In this document: piece after piece, positions 49,998 to 59,703 of the stretch
Layout: every line of letters starts with the position of its first letter
How positions within the stretch are numbered: the stretch's first letter is position 1
Assembly (NCBI GenBank): GCA_035765635.1
Contig: DASTWZ010000010.1
Coordinates: forward strand, 68,506-132,505
Length of the DNA stretch: 64,000 nucleotides
Reading direction: 5' to 3'
DNA from: EW11 sp035765635
Lineage (GTDB): Bacteria > Verrucomicrobiota > Verrucomicrobiia > Opitutales > Opitutaceae
Made by a program: the position numbers and the translations under genes
The notes under the pieces: generated by a model
Database searches by the model: none
What the model was told of the DNA's origin: nothing
The model's input: only the letters and a program-made list of their open reading frames with translations

Positions 49998-52016
49998 TCA
50001 ATTCGCGGTCGCGGTCACGGAGGCCGGCACCGGCGCTCCTGCCGAGACTTTGAGGAGCACAGTCGCGCGCTCGGCCTTGGCGCTGTCGGCGAGAAACTGC
50101 CGCAGCGCAGGATATTCCGCGACGTCCACCCGTCCTCCGACGAGATCGGCGCGCCGCTTTAGAACCACGACATTTTCTCGTTGTTCGCAGAACCGCTCGT
50201 ACGACCCGTACGACGTCTTCTTCGCCGATTTGCCGGGCAGATCGTCCACCGACATCCCCGGCGGCAACTCGAAAGATATCTCGTCGTTGATCACCACCGG
50301 CCTGAGCACGACTGGGTTCTTTCGCGTCTTCGGTGAGAAGTTCGGGATGCCAGCGTGACCCAGCAAATCCAAACGCGCGACGGCCATCGAACCGGGCATT
50401 CGCTGAAGATAGTTTGGAACGCCGAAGTCGAATTCCAGTTCGCAAACTCCGGTTCGCGGATCGTCGGCCTTATGCACCTTCTCGATGTGAGCCGAACGAA
50501 GCGCGTCGCTCAGAAACTTCCGCGCAATCTGATCCAGATCGTTTTGGTTGGCCACCAGCAACAGTCGGCGCCGGAGGTCCGCGCCAGCCTGGCCCGTCGC
50601 CGAAATTTTTGCGTGCCCGACCACGAGACCCTCTGGCAAGGCTTTCAGGCTCACCACACGGCGATAGCCGGGGCCCGCTTCGCCGGAAATATTTGGAAGC
50701 GTGACGAGCGCTTCGCCCTCACCCGTCATCAACGCCACCGATGTTCCCTGAAGTGACTGCGGCAAATCGCCGAGCATCGTGTGCGGGTCTGTCGGATCGA
50801 AGAAAAGGAGCCGACGATCTTTCGTCTCAACGATGGAAGGAAAGCTCAACTCAGGGCCAACCTCGATCGCCACGATCGCGTGATCGAACAAACTGAGCGA
50901 CGGGAAATCCGGCCACACTTCAAAGTTCTCCTCGGAGCGCGCGCACGCCAGATAGGATTTGATGCCCAATTCGCGCAGCATCGCCCGAAGCAAATTCGAT
51001 TTGTCCTTGCAGTCACCGTAAGCGCGCTCGAGCACGACCGTCGCCTGACGCGGTTTGTAGCCGTAGCCTTTGCCAATGTCCTTTTCGTTGGAGACGTAGC
51101 GTAGTTCCTGGACGAATACACTGAGGGCCCGGATTTTCGAAAGCACATCAGGCGCGCTTTCCGTCAATGCTCGCACCTTGGCGGTCAGCGCAGGATCGGT
51201 GTCGCACTGCCCCGCCTGAAGTTTTTCCTGCCAGGCTCCGACGTCAGACCAGGTCTTGAAAACCGCCGGAGCAAATTGAACCGCCGCGGACTCGGGCACG
51301 ATCATCACTCCTATGGCTGGCGCCAGCCTCATCGAGTCTGGCGCATAAGGTTCGTCGATCCACATTGGCCGATCGCGCAAAATCCAGGAGAGCGTGCGGC
51401 CACCGTCCCCGATCATGGGCCGTTCGATATCCGCGGCCGCATGGACTACATGCTCGATGCGGAAACCAGCTGGGACGGTGACGTGGAAATTTTGACGGAT
51501 GCTCGGGAGCTCCGAGTCGAAATGTTGGGCGAGCTGTGCCTCGAGCAACGGCCCCTCCGTGACCGTTTCGAATGCGAAGACATCTCCGGAGGTCGCGAAC
51601 GAATGGAAGTTGAGCCGCTTTTCCCGAATATCACCGCAAAGCGAGAGCAGGCTCGTTTCTGTGAAATCGACCCAGTCCGATTTTTTCGCGGATTTCACGT
51701 CCTCTCCGGCGCGCACGATCCAGGCATTGGTCGTCCTCACCCGGTCCGTCGCCTCGTTATACGCGACGGCGCCATGAGCCCATTGGCTGCCCCGCTCCTT
51801 GAGCACCTTGATCGCCTTGCGGTGCGCGACCGTCGCCACGCCTCGAGCAGTGACATCGACCGTCACCTCATCGAGCAGCACCACCGCTGGCGCATCTTGG
51901 AGGTTAGAATTCTGCGCGCTGTCAGACGCCGCTTTGATCCAAGCCGGCACGGCGCCGACCGCAAGCGAAGCGCACAGTGCGCCCAGAACCGAAAGGAAAT
52001 AGATCCGTCGTTTCAT
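49998..52016 (-). CDS. DUF3857/transglutaminase-like secreted protein with intact triad
   Basis: A 672-residue protein with a signal peptide (RRIYFLSVLGALCASLAVGA). The first about 280 residues resemble DUF3857, the middle is a transglutaminase-like domain: AYGDCKDKSNLLRAMLREL (Cys), LFDHAIVAIEV (His) and LLFFDPTDPHTMLGDLP (Asp) form a plausible catalytic triad. A C-terminal beta domain follows. Such proteins are probably periplasmic; a peptidase or cross-linking activity is possible, but no member's substrate is known to me. Its ATG overlaps the stop of the upstream paralogue as ATGA. Confidence 0.85.
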   Translation of the reverse strand: MKRRIYFLSVLGALCASLAVGAVPAWIKAASDSAQNSNLQDAPAVVLLDEVTVDVTARGVATVAHRKAIKVLKERGSQWAHGAVAYNEATDRVRTTNAWIVRAGEDVKSAKKSDWVDFTETSLLSLCGDIREKRLNFHSFATSGDVFAFETVTEGPLLEAQLAQHFDSELPSIRQNFHVTVPAGFRIEHVVHAAADIERPMIGDGGRTLSWILRDRPMWIDEPYAPDSMRLAPAIGVMIVPESAAVQFAPAVFKTWSDVGAWQEKLQAGQCDTDPALTAKVRALTESAPDVLSKIRALSVFVQELRYVSNEKDIGKGYGYKPRQATVVLERAYGDCKDKSNLLRAMLRELGIKSYLACARSEENFEVWPDFPSLSLFDHAIVAIEVGPELSFPSIVETKDRRLLFFDPTDPHTMLGDLPQSLQGTSVALMTGEGEALVTLPNISGEAGPGYRRVVSLKALPEGLVVGHAKISATGQAGADLRRRLLLVANQNDLDQIARKFLSDALRSAHIEKVHKADDPRTGVCELEFDFGVPNYLQRMPGSMAVARLDLLGHAGIPNFSPKTRKNPVVLRPVVINDEISFELPPGMSVDDLPGKSAKKTSYGSYERFCEQRENVVVLKRRADLVGGRVDVAEYPALRQFLADSAKAERATVLLKVSAGAPVPASVTATAN

Positions 52017-54058
52017 TGCGCAGCTCCGAGCGAAGCGATTTTCCCGGTGGCAGGACGATTCGCCGCATCCGCCGTTTCGGGTTTTGGTTTCAAAACGAAA
52101 ACGTGATCGTCGGACCGCTTGATCCGCTCGAAAATATTTTTGATCGCCGGGTAACTCTCCGCGCGGAACTCGATCATCTGCCCTCCGCCGATGACCATGT
52201 TTCGGGAATACACGATCGTCCGAATCTTCGGCTTGTACCCGACTCTGAACGTAGCGCCCAAAATGGCTCCGGGATCGGAAACATTTTGCGGCGCGCTTCC
52301 GCCATCGAGCACGAAGTTCTCCGGAAGAACGATTTCGATGTCATCGTGAATCTGTTCCGCGTACGGAAACAGAATCGGGAAGCTGCGCGTTTCGGCGCTG
52401 AACAGCGGCGTCTCATGCACGACGAACATGTTCGCATTGAGCACGAGCTTGCTTCCCGCCACTTCCGCATAACCGGGAATGTGAACCTTGCATTTGTGAA
52501 CCACGGGAAACTCGTGCGACTGCAAGTTGACCCATTGCGCATCCGAAAATTCCGCGCCGGGCAGACGATCGGAAATCCTTTTCTGGAACTCTTGCGTGGC
52601 ATCCGCTTCCGCATCGCCCCACCAACGCTCCTTCTGGTCGACAGCTTCGTGCCCGGTGAGCGTCACTTCGATTTCGCCATCGAGCGTACCTTCTTCGTCG
52701 AGGGTAAATCGCCCCTTCCGGCTGAGCAGCGTTTCATTCGCTGGCGCGACGGGATTCATCTGCGTCCACGACTTCTTCTCGTCGCAAATAAAGACGTCCA
52801 TCAGTTCGTCTTTCCCGCTCAACATGCCCGCCGGCACGATGTATTCGCCGGGCGAATACGTCACCCACTTGCCGTCGACTTTCACGGCGACGCAGTAGCG
52901 ATTCATGAAGATCCAACTCCGCGGTCCTTTCGACGCTTGGATTTCATCGCGGTCCGCGTTGAAACCGACTCGAACGTCGAACCCGCCCGCACGGGCCAAC
53001 GCTGCGAAAACCCGGTCGATGTCCTCGGGCCGGCCGCTCTTTGCCCGCAACGTCTCGTTGGCCGAGGGATGATCCTGCGCGTCGTCGCGCCGCTTTTTCG
53101 CCTCGATCAACTCCGCAGATTTCACCCAGTCGAAATTCGAGATCTCACGTTGGCAAAAATCGTAGTACGCCTTCAGTTTCTCCTCGGGAGTCTTCGCACC
53201 GGCGGCGAGTTTGGCAGCCAGCTCGTGGATGGTTCCGTTCGGCTTCGTCGACAGTCGAAAATCTTCGGCGAGGTAGGATCCGATTTCCTGCCAGACTTCC
53301 TTTTCCGAATACCAGCGCATGTACGGATGGCTGAACAGAATCGCGATCCATCCTCGAAAATCCTTTTCCGGCGGCATCAGAGGCTCAGGCCGAAACGGAG
53401 GAATGTTCTTAATCCTAAGCGTCATGCGCGAACGCGTTAATTTTTTGAATTCCGCGTCCTTCAAGTTGAACCACATGACATTCACGTCGGACGTCGTGCC
53501 TTCGACGTTGAAGATGAATTCGCGCACCGGCACCTCCAGCTGGGCGGGCATCGAATAGTAGTTGTTGGACAACTGACTCATCGACTGCCGCCATTGGTAT
53601 TCGATGATGTCGCCGATCTCGAGATCGGGAAATGCGAACGACGTATAGCGCAGCTCGAAAGATTTTTCGTAGCTCGACGATTTGCTGGCGACGGTCTCCT
53701 TGAAATCGCTCTTCTTCAATTCGATCGTTTTGCCGTTCTTCTTCACGACGCGAGCCGCGATATCGAAGATCTTGTTCGTTTTCGTGTATTCGATTTTGAA
53801 TACAGATGCGTGCTCCAGGCCTTTTTGAGTGTAGATCTTCGCCCGCACAAAATGGTCGATGCCATCGGGAGCCAAGACGTGCTTCCCGAGAAGGATCTCG
53901 GATTCCGCGTTCGGAGCTGCCGTTGACTCGGTGGAAGCAAGATCGGCTTGGGGTATCGGATCCCAGTCGACTTTCGCTTGCGCCGAATGAATAGGGACGA
54001 ACGCAAAGCAAACGATTAGTGTGACAAAGGCACGCGCGGAACAGGCGGGGCGGAGCAT
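52013..54058 (-). CDS. DUF3857-type secreted protein with degenerate transglutaminase domain
   Basis: About 681 residues from MLRPACSARAFVTLIVCFAF, which gives a good signal peptide; a longer start at 54100 is possible. The N-terminal DUF3857-like domain has HVLAPDGIDHFVRAKIYTQK, SFAFPDLEIGDIIEYQWRQS and YYSMPAQLEVPVREFIFNV. In the place where its downstream partner has YGDCKDK this protein reads KSGRPED, so the nucleophilic Cys is missing, though the following helix (RVFAALARAGGFDVRVGFN) is conserved. It is thus probably a non-catalytic partner. The two genes overlap by 4 nt, suggesting equal amounts and perhaps a complex. Confidence 0.82.
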   Translation of the reverse strand: MLRPACSARAFVTLIVCFAFVPIHSAQAKVDWDPIPQADLASTESTAAPNAESEILLGKHVLAPDGIDHFVRAKIYTQKGLEHASVFKIEYTKTNKIFDIAARVVKKNGKTIELKKSDFKETVASKSSSYEKSFELRYTSFAFPDLEIGDIIEYQWRQSMSQLSNNYYSMPAQLEVPVREFIFNVEGTTSDVNVMWFNLKDAEFKKLTRSRMTLRIKNIPPFRPEPLMPPEKDFRGWIAILFSHPYMRWYSEKEVWQEIGSYLAEDFRLSTKPNGTIHELAAKLAAGAKTPEEKLKAYYDFCQREISNFDWVKSAELIEAKKRRDDAQDHPSANETLRAKSGRPEDIDRVFAALARAGGFDVRVGFNADRDEIQASKGPRSWIFMNRYCVAVKVDGKWVTYSPGEYIVPAGMLSGKDELMDVFICDEKKSWTQMNPVAPANETLLSRKGRFTLDEEGTLDGEIEVTLTGHEAVDQKERWWGDAEADATQEFQKRISDRLPGAEFSDAQWVNLQSHEFPVVHKCKVHIPGYAEVAGSKLVLNANMFVVHETPLFSAETRSFPILFPYAEQIHDDIEIVLPENFVLDGGSAPQNVSDPGAILGATFRVGYKPKIRTIVYSRNMVIGGGQMIEFRAESYPAIKNIFERIKRSDDHVFVLKPKPETADAANRPATGKIASLGAAQ

Positions 54059-54187
54059 AAGGGTCAGTTGATTTTCGACCCGCAAGAGGTGGAGAAACAT
54101 CCCTCCCGAGGGCGATGAGCTGGAGTCGCCATCCAAAATAATTGTGCCTCTGGCGGCAAGCGCGCACTGGGCCACGCGGGCCCTATT

Positions 54188-56422
54188 TTACCGGTTCGTC
54201 CCGAAAAGCAGGCGCAGCGAATTCAGACACACGATTACCGTGCTGCCTTCATGCGCGGCGACGCCAATGCCCAGCGGCACCGCCGTGCCCACGGACGCGA
54301 GCGCCATGACGACCACGACGCCAAGCGAGATGGCCAGGTTCTGCAAAATGATCTGCCGCGCGCGCTGGCTCAGACGATGCGCCGCGAGAAAATTCTCGAT
54401 GCGGTCATGCATCAAAATGACTTCGGCTTGCTCGAGAGCGGCATCGCTTCCCCGCGCGCCCATCGCGACGGACACATCGGCCGCGGCTAACGACGGCGCG
54501 TCATTCACTCCGTCGCCGACCATCGCGACCCGCTTGCCTCCGGCTCGCAGCGATTGGATCGCCTCGACTTTGCCTTCCGGCGTAAGCGCGGCGCGCACGT
54601 CTTCGATGCCGATCTCCTTCGCCACGTCCTCCGCGGCATGCGTGCGGTCTCCGGTCAGCATCACCAGCCGCACGCCCTTGCGCTTCAACTCGTCGATCAC
54701 GGCACGCGACTCCTGACGGATTTCATCGCGCAGCAAAATCCGGCCCACCACATCGCGGCCCAGCACCCACACTTCGCTCATCTCCGCGGGCGCAAGCGGC
54801 AGCGACCTCGCCCACTCCGCCAGCGGACCTCGCTCCAGAAGTTCGCGGCGTCCGAGCAGAATCTGCGCGCCGCCCACCGATCCGCGGAGCCCCTGGCCCG
54901 TGATCGACTCGAAGTCTTCCGTATCCAGCTCGCGAATACCGTTCGCCTTCGCGTGCCGCGTGATCGCGCGCGCCAGCGGATGCTTCGAGTTCGCCTCGAG
55001 CGCCGCGGCGAGTTCGAGAATTTCCGTTTCACGACCCGCGGGAAAACTTTCCACGCTCACGATCCGAAGTTCGCCAGTCGTGACCGTGCCCGTCTTGTCG
55101 AGGGCGACGACATTGATGCCGGCCAGTTTCTCGATCGCCGCCCCGCCGCGAAAGAGCACGCCATGTTTCGCGCCCCAGGCAATCGCCGCGAGAATCGCCG
55201 ATGGGATCGAGAGCACCAGCGCGCAAGGGCTCATCACGACGAGCAAGGTCATCGCGCGATAGAACGCCGACGGCGTGCCGGGCAAGCCGTTGAACGGCGG
55301 CAATTGAAAGCCAAGCCACCAGACGAGAAACATCACCGCGCAGAGCCCGAGGACGATGAGCGTGTAACCTCCGCCGAATTTGTCGGTAAACCGTTCGCTC
55401 GGCGCGCGGAGTTTTTGCGCGTTTCGAATCAGATGAATGATTTTCTGAAGCGTGCTTTCCGACGGCAGACGCCGCACTTCGAAATCGACCACGCCCCACA
55501 AATTGATCGTGCCACTGAAGACCTTGTCGCCCGTCGCTTTCTCGACGGGACGCGCTTCGCCGGTGATGGCCGACTCATCGCTCGCGCTCTTGCCGCGCAC
55601 GACCACGCCGTCCGCCGCAAACGCCTCGCCGGGCTTCACGCGCAGACGATCTCCGATGCCGATTTCCTCGACGCGAATCGTGCGCTCATTGCCCGTTGGC
55701 AGGATCAGTGCCGCGGTCTTCGGCGCGGTTTTCAGGAGCGAACCAATTTCGCTCTGCGTGCGATGCATCGCGTACTCCTCCATTGCCCCTGAAGAGGAAA
55801 AGAGAAACAGAAGCAGCACCGCCTCGCTCCACGCACCGATGCTCACCGCGCCGATAGCGACGGAGAGCATGAGGAAGTGGATGTCGAGCTTCCGCTCCTT
55901 GATGTTTTCCCACGAATCCTTGGCTGCGTCCCAGCCGCCGGCCAGCAACGCGATGCCATAGAGAATGCGGTGCAGCAGGCTTGGTCCGAACCCAGCGCGC
56001 TCGACAACAAAGCCAGCCAAACCGAAAACGGCGCAGCCGGCCGCCAGCACGGCCAGCTCCTTCCATTCCGACTCCTCTTCGTGCCCGGCTTCCGTCTCGA
56101 CCTCAGGCCATTCGAATTCCTTCCATTTCCAAAATTTCGGCGCGGTCTCGCAGCTCACTTCGGAGACTTCCTTGACCGAACCGTCCTCCCAGAAAACGAA
56201 GCCCGGGGGAACCTCCGCCTGTTTGCCGAGCTGCTTTTCGACAGCCTGGAGTGTTTCGGCCAAGCGGGCCTCCAAAGCATCCGTATTGATATCGCCCAAG
56301 GTCGCCACCGCGACTTTGCGCGTCGCCGTATCGATGCGAACAGCTTCGACGCCGGCTTCCTGCCGCAAGAACCGGGCAAGCGTCTCGGCCCAGTTATCAG
56401 TTGAAGCGCTGACGGAGGACAT
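54188..56422 (-). CDS. P1B-type heavy-metal ATPase (P1B-4-like, cobalt/iron type)
   Basis: A metal-exporting P-type ATPase of about 744 residues. It has the actuator motif DESAITGEARPVE, the phosphorylation site ALDKTGTVTTGE, the SKHPLA nucleotide-binding motif, VMLTGDRTHAAEDVA and MVGDGVNDAPSLAAADV. The membrane metal site reads SPCAL instead of CPC, and the last helices carry VAAHEGSTVIVCLNSLRLLF; SPC with HEGS/T are signatures of the P1B-4 group (cobalt, iron or zinc). The N-terminal domain looks like a metal-binding fold but lacks a CxxC pair. Start at MSSVSAS is chosen; MRAMSS three codons earlier is possible. Divergent from dinG by 85 bp. Confidence 0.92.
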   Translation of the reverse strand: MSSVSASTDNWAETLARFLRQEAGVEAVRIDTATRKVAVATLGDINTDALEARLAETLQAVEKQLGKQAEVPPGFVFWEDGSVKEVSEVSCETAPKFWKWKEFEWPEVETEAGHEEESEWKELAVLAAGCAVFGLAGFVVERAGFGPSLLHRILYGIALLAGGWDAAKDSWENIKERKLDIHFLMLSVAIGAVSIGAWSEAVLLLFLFSSSGAMEEYAMHRTQSEIGSLLKTAPKTAALILPTGNERTIRVEEIGIGDRLRVKPGEAFAADGVVVRGKSASDESAITGEARPVEKATGDKVFSGTINLWGVVDFEVRRLPSESTLQKIIHLIRNAQKLRAPSERFTDKFGGGYTLIVLGLCAVMFLVWWLGFQLPPFNGLPGTPSAFYRAMTLLVVMSPCALVLSIPSAILAAIAWGAKHGVLFRGGAAIEKLAGINVVALDKTGTVTTGELRIVSVESFPAGRETEILELAAALEANSKHPLARAITRHAKANGIRELDTEDFESITGQGLRGSVGGAQILLGRRELLERGPLAEWARSLPLAPAEMSEVWVLGRDVVGRILLRDEIRQESRAVIDELKRKGVRLVMLTGDRTHAAEDVAKEIGIEDVRAALTPEGKVEAIQSLRAGGKRVAMVGDGVNDAPSLAAADVSVAMGARGSDAALEQAEVILMHDRIENFLAAHRLSQRARQIILQNLAISLGVVVVMALASVGTAVPLGIGVAAHEGSTVIVCLNSLRLLFGTNR

Positions 56423-56507
56423 TGCCCGCATCTTGTGGGCTCGCCCGCGACGCGCAAATAGCAATTGCACCCCGAAAACTCTACGGAATGTTTGCCCTCA
56501 CCATTCG

Positions 56508-58580
56508 ATGATCGGTCTCAACGAAACGCTCGACGCCCCCCACCCACCGCCGCCCCCGTCGCGCGCCGTGGAGTTGAGCGCTCAGATTTTTTCGGAAGGC
56601 GGCTGGCTGCAAGAAGGTCTGTCGCTCGAACATCGCCCGCAACAGGAACTCATGGCCCAGGCCGTCGCCCGCGCGATGAAGCGCGACGAACCCCTGATTT
56701 TCGAGGCGGGAACGGGCGTCGGAAAATCGCTCGCCTACCTTTTGCCGGGGATCATCCACGCTGTTGACCAATCCCGGCAGCTCATCGTTTCGACGCACAC
56801 CATCGCGCTTCAAGAACAGCTCGAGTCGAAAGACCTGCCGCTTTGCCGGCGCATTTTCACGCTGCATTCAGACCTCGCGCCGTACGCGAAATTCAAGAGC
56901 GCGGTGCTCGTGGGCAAGGCTAACTACCTTTGCACCACGCGGCTCGCCACCGCCCTGCGCGACAAGCAGGAACTCTTCGCCACGACCGAACACAGCGAAC
57001 TCCAGCGCATCGCAGCTTGGGCGGAGACGTCGCGCGACGGCTTGCGGCATGAGCTGAATCCACCGGTGTCGGCGGATGTCTGGGAAATGGTGAATGCCGA
57101 CTCGTCGGGCTGCTCGCGGAAATACTGCGACTGCGAAAAATGTTTTTATCAACGCGCTCGAGGACGGCTGCGCGCCGCGAATGTCATCATAGTCAATCAC
57201 TCGCTCTTATTTACCCATCTGAACGCCGGCGGCGCCGCCGAAAAAGGCGGTTCGCGCGGCGTGCTGTTTCCCGATGATTTTGTCGTGCTCGACGAGGGCC
57301 ATACCGTCCCCGAAGTCGCCACGGAACATTTTGGCCTGCGCCTGAGCAGCTATGGGACGGAACGACTGCTGAAATATCTATATAATCCGAAAACCAAGCG
57401 CGGCCTGTTGCAAAAATTCGGCTCGCCGATGGAGCGGCAGCTCGTCGTCGATGCCTTGGACGCATCCGAGCAATTCTTTTCGTTCCTTGCGGAAAAGATT
57501 CTCGATAAACAGGCCGTTGTTCGGGTTCGTACAGAAGGGATCGCCGAGCCTTGGCTCGATGGGCCACTGCTCGCGTTGATCAAAGCCGTGCGAACGCTGG
57601 CGGATCGTTTCGACGAAGGACGCGAGCGCGAAGAACTCCTCGAACAAACGGGCAAACTCAAAACGTACCAAACGACGCTCCGGCAGTTTTTGAATCTGGC
57701 GGACGACAAGTTCGTGTACTGGGTCGAGCGCTCGGGAAGACGCCAGACGATCGTCACGCTGCGAAGTGCTCCCATCGACGTCGCGCCGTACCTTCGCGAG
57801 GAATTGCTGCGCCGCGGCACCTCGGTCGTGTTCACCAGCGCGACACTCGCGGTGGCTGGTCAACTCGAGGTTTTTCAACAGCGTATCGGCGCGGAGGACG
57901 TCAAGGCCGAGGCGGTCGCGTCGCCTTTTGATTTCGACAAAAACATGCGCGTGTACGTCGCGGCGGACGTGCCGCTGCCCACGCCGCGCGAGGCCAAGCT
58001 CGCGATCGACGTGCTGGCGGACTACGTCGATTTCTGCACGCGTCGCGTAACAGGTGGATCGCTCGTCCTATTCACCAGTTATCACGATATGCGACAAGTG
58101 GCGGATCGTGTCGGCCCGAAGTACGCAGAGGCGTCGCGCCCGTTTCTGATTCAGGGCGAAGGCCTGTCGCGGACCGAACTCGCGAAGCAAATGCGCGAAT
58201 TGGGCAACGCGGTCCTTTTCGGAACAGAAAGTTTTTGGACCGGCATCGATGTTCCGGGCAATGCGCTCGCCCAGGTGATCATTACCCGACTGCCCTTCGA
58301 AGTACCTACACATCCGATTCTGGAAGCGCGCACGGAATGGATTCAGGAACGCGGCGGAAATCCTTTCGGCGAGCTCACGCTGCCCGAAGCGCTGATAAAA
58401 TTTCGCCAAGGCGTGGGCCGATTGATTCGTTCCGCGACGGATCGGGGAATCATTACAATTCTCGACTCCCGTGTGGTTGCTAAAAGCTATGGTCGACAAT
58501 TTATGGATTGTCTTCCCCAGCCGGAATTCCAGCGGCTGACCAGGGAAAATCGGACACAGATTTTTATTCCTTTTGCTTGA
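56508..58580 (+). CDS. dinG: ATP-dependent DNA helicase DinG/Rad3 (XPD-like) family
   Basis: A 690-residue iron-sulfur superfamily 2 helicase that unwinds 5' to 3' and acts in repair. Motifs: EAGTGVGKSLAYLLPG (Walker A), VSTHTIALQEQLE, cysteines C142, C202, C207, C209 and C212 in the region that binds the 4Fe-4S cluster, FVVLDEGHTVPEVA (Walker B, DEGH), VFTSATLAVAG, LVLFTSYHDM, FGTESFWTGIDVPG and QGVGRLIRS (motif VI). The start MIGLNETLDAP at 56508 is preferred; the frame stays open for 181 codons upstream inside the divergent ATPase gene, which is a shadow. Confidence 0.94.
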   Translation: MIGLNETLDAPHPPPPPSRAVELSAQIFSEGGWLQEGLSLEHRPQQELMAQAVARAMKRDEPLIFEAGTGVGKSLAYLLPGIIHAVDQSRQLIVSTHTIALQEQLESKDLPLCRRIFTLHSDLAPYAKFKSAVLVGKANYLCTTRLATALRDKQELFATTEHSELQRIAAWAETSRDGLRHELNPPVSADVWEMVNADSSGCSRKYCDCEKCFYQRARGRLRAANVIIVNHSLLFTHLNAGGAAEKGGSRGVLFPDDFVVLDEGHTVPEVATEHFGLRLSSYGTERLLKYLYNPKTKRGLLQKFGSPMERQLVVDALDASEQFFSFLAEKILDKQAVVRVRTEGIAEPWLDGPLLALIKAVRTLADRFDEGREREELLEQTGKLKTYQTTLRQFLNLADDKFVYWVERSGRRQTIVTLRSAPIDVAPYLREELLRRGTSVVFTSATLAVAGQLEVFQQRIGAEDVKAEAVASPFDFDKNMRVYVAADVPLPTPREAKLAIDVLADYVDFCTRRVTGGSLVLFTSYHDMRQVADRVGPKYAEASRPFLIQGEGLSRTELAKQMRELGNAVLFGTESFWTGIDVPGNALAQVIITRLPFEVPTHPILEARTEWIQERGGNPFGELTLPEALIKFRQGVGRLIRSATDRGIITILDSRVVAKSYGRQFMDCLPQPEFQRLTRENRTQIFIPFA

Positions 58581-58620
58581 GTTCGGCTGACTTACAGCTC
58601 CACTCACTATTGCACTTTTT

Positions 58621-59337
58621 ATGCATTTACGCAGCGCCGCCATCAGCGACATAGGCCGGATTCGCCGCATCAACGAGGACCGTATTCTTCGTGATGAAGC
58701 GCTGCATTTGTATGGTGTTGCGGACGGCGTCGGCGGTTTGCCCGGCGGTGCGGAGGCAGCGCAGTGCGCGGTCGAAGTGGTTCATCACAACGTGGCGCAG
58801 AGCGCTGCGGAACCGGATATGGTCCGGATTACGCTCGGCGCGAACGAAGCGGTTGCCCAACTCGGCATGCGCTTCAGTCCGCATTTCGGAATTGGCACCA
58901 CGTTGACCTGGGGGCTGTTTCGGCGCGGTGAATTGCGCCTGGCGCACGTGGGAGATTCGCGCTGTTACGCGCTGCGCGGCGGCGAATTCGAATGCCTCAC
59001 CATGGATCACTCGGTGGAAAACGAAGCCCGCGCGCGCCGCGCCCGAGGCGAATTGATCTGGGTGAGTGAGCAGCACCGCAACGCGCTCACGCGGTGCATC
59101 GGACAGTCGACGCCGCTGGACGTCGATGTCGTCGCACGACCGCTGCAGGAGGGAGATCGCTACCTATTTTGCAGCGATGGTGTGACGCGGATGATTCGGG
59201 AAAACGAACTCGCCGACCACATCGGCCGCGATGCTGAACCCAGCGCGATCGTTCGCGATCTGGTCGACGTCGCGAATCAACGCGGCGGCTTGGACAACGC
59301 CACAGCGGTCTTGATCTACGTCGATTCGCTCACATGA
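58621..59337 (+). CDS. PP2C-family serine/threonine protein phosphatase
   Basis: A 238-residue metal-dependent phosphatase of the PrpC/Stp type. Motifs: SDIGRIRRINEDR (motif 1), YGVADGVGGLPGG (metal-binding Asp-Gly), LRLAHVGDSRCYALRGG, LTMDHSVENE, NALTRCIGQS and FCSDGVTRMI, and a C-terminal GGLDNATAVLI with the last metal Asp. One unusual point is GLPGG in place of GMGGH. It would reverse Ser/Thr phosphorylation by an unlinked kinase; no kinase is in the window. Its stop overlaps the next start as ATGA. Confidence 0.94.
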   Translation: MHLRSAAISDIGRIRRINEDRILRDEALHLYGVADGVGGLPGGAEAAQCAVEVVHHNVAQSAAEPDMVRITLGANEAVAQLGMRFSPHFGIGTTLTWGLFRRGELRLAHVGDSRCYALRGGEFECLTMDHSVENEARARRARGELIWVSEQHRNALTRCIGQSTPLDVDVVARPLQEGDRYLFCSDGVTRMIRENELADHIGRDAEPSAIVRDLVDVANQRGGLDNATAVLIYVDSLT

Positions 59338-59651
59338 GCCAGCCACCGCGCCGTTCGGATAACTTCGCCGCGCTCGTCGCCCGGCATCCGGAAAACGAGT
59401 TGTTTCATTTCAGCTTGGCGCAAGCCCTCGTCGCCGAGCATCGCCTGCGCGAAGCGGTCGAACACTTCAAGTTCTGCACCGCAAAGAAAGCGGATTGGAT
59501 GATGCCGCGCATTCTCCTCGGGAAACTCTATCTCGAGCTAGGCCAGAAACCCGAGGCACGTATTCAGTTTCAGGATGCGTTGAAACTCGCCGTGGAACAA
59601 TCGCACGAAGAACCGGAGCGCGAACTCCGCGCGCTTCTCGCGGAACTCTGA
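59334..59651 (+). CDS. Small TPR-like protein
   Basis: A 105-residue all-helical protein with two TPR-type repeats: FHFSLAQALVAEHRLREAVEHFKFC and PRILLGKLYLELGQKPEARIQFQDAL. Such repeats bind partner proteins. No signal peptide. Its ATG overlaps the stop of the PP2C gene, so the two are probably co-translated and may act together. Confidence 0.8.
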   Translation: MSQPPRRSDNFAALVARHPENELFHFSLAQALVAEHRLREAVEHFKFCTAKKADWMMPRILLGKLYLELGQKPEARIQFQDALKLAVEQSHEEPERELRALLAEL

Positions 59652-59703
59652 GGCTCGCGCGATTCCGTCGCGCTAGCCTAATGGGAGGAGGAGGATGAGC
59701 CGC

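Noticed and set aside
55965..56507. Upstream 181-codon extension of the dinG frame
   Set aside because: It overlaps the conserved N-terminal part of the divergent metal ATPase and is Ser/Pro/Arg-rich low-complexity sequence; dinG starts at MIGLNETLDAP.
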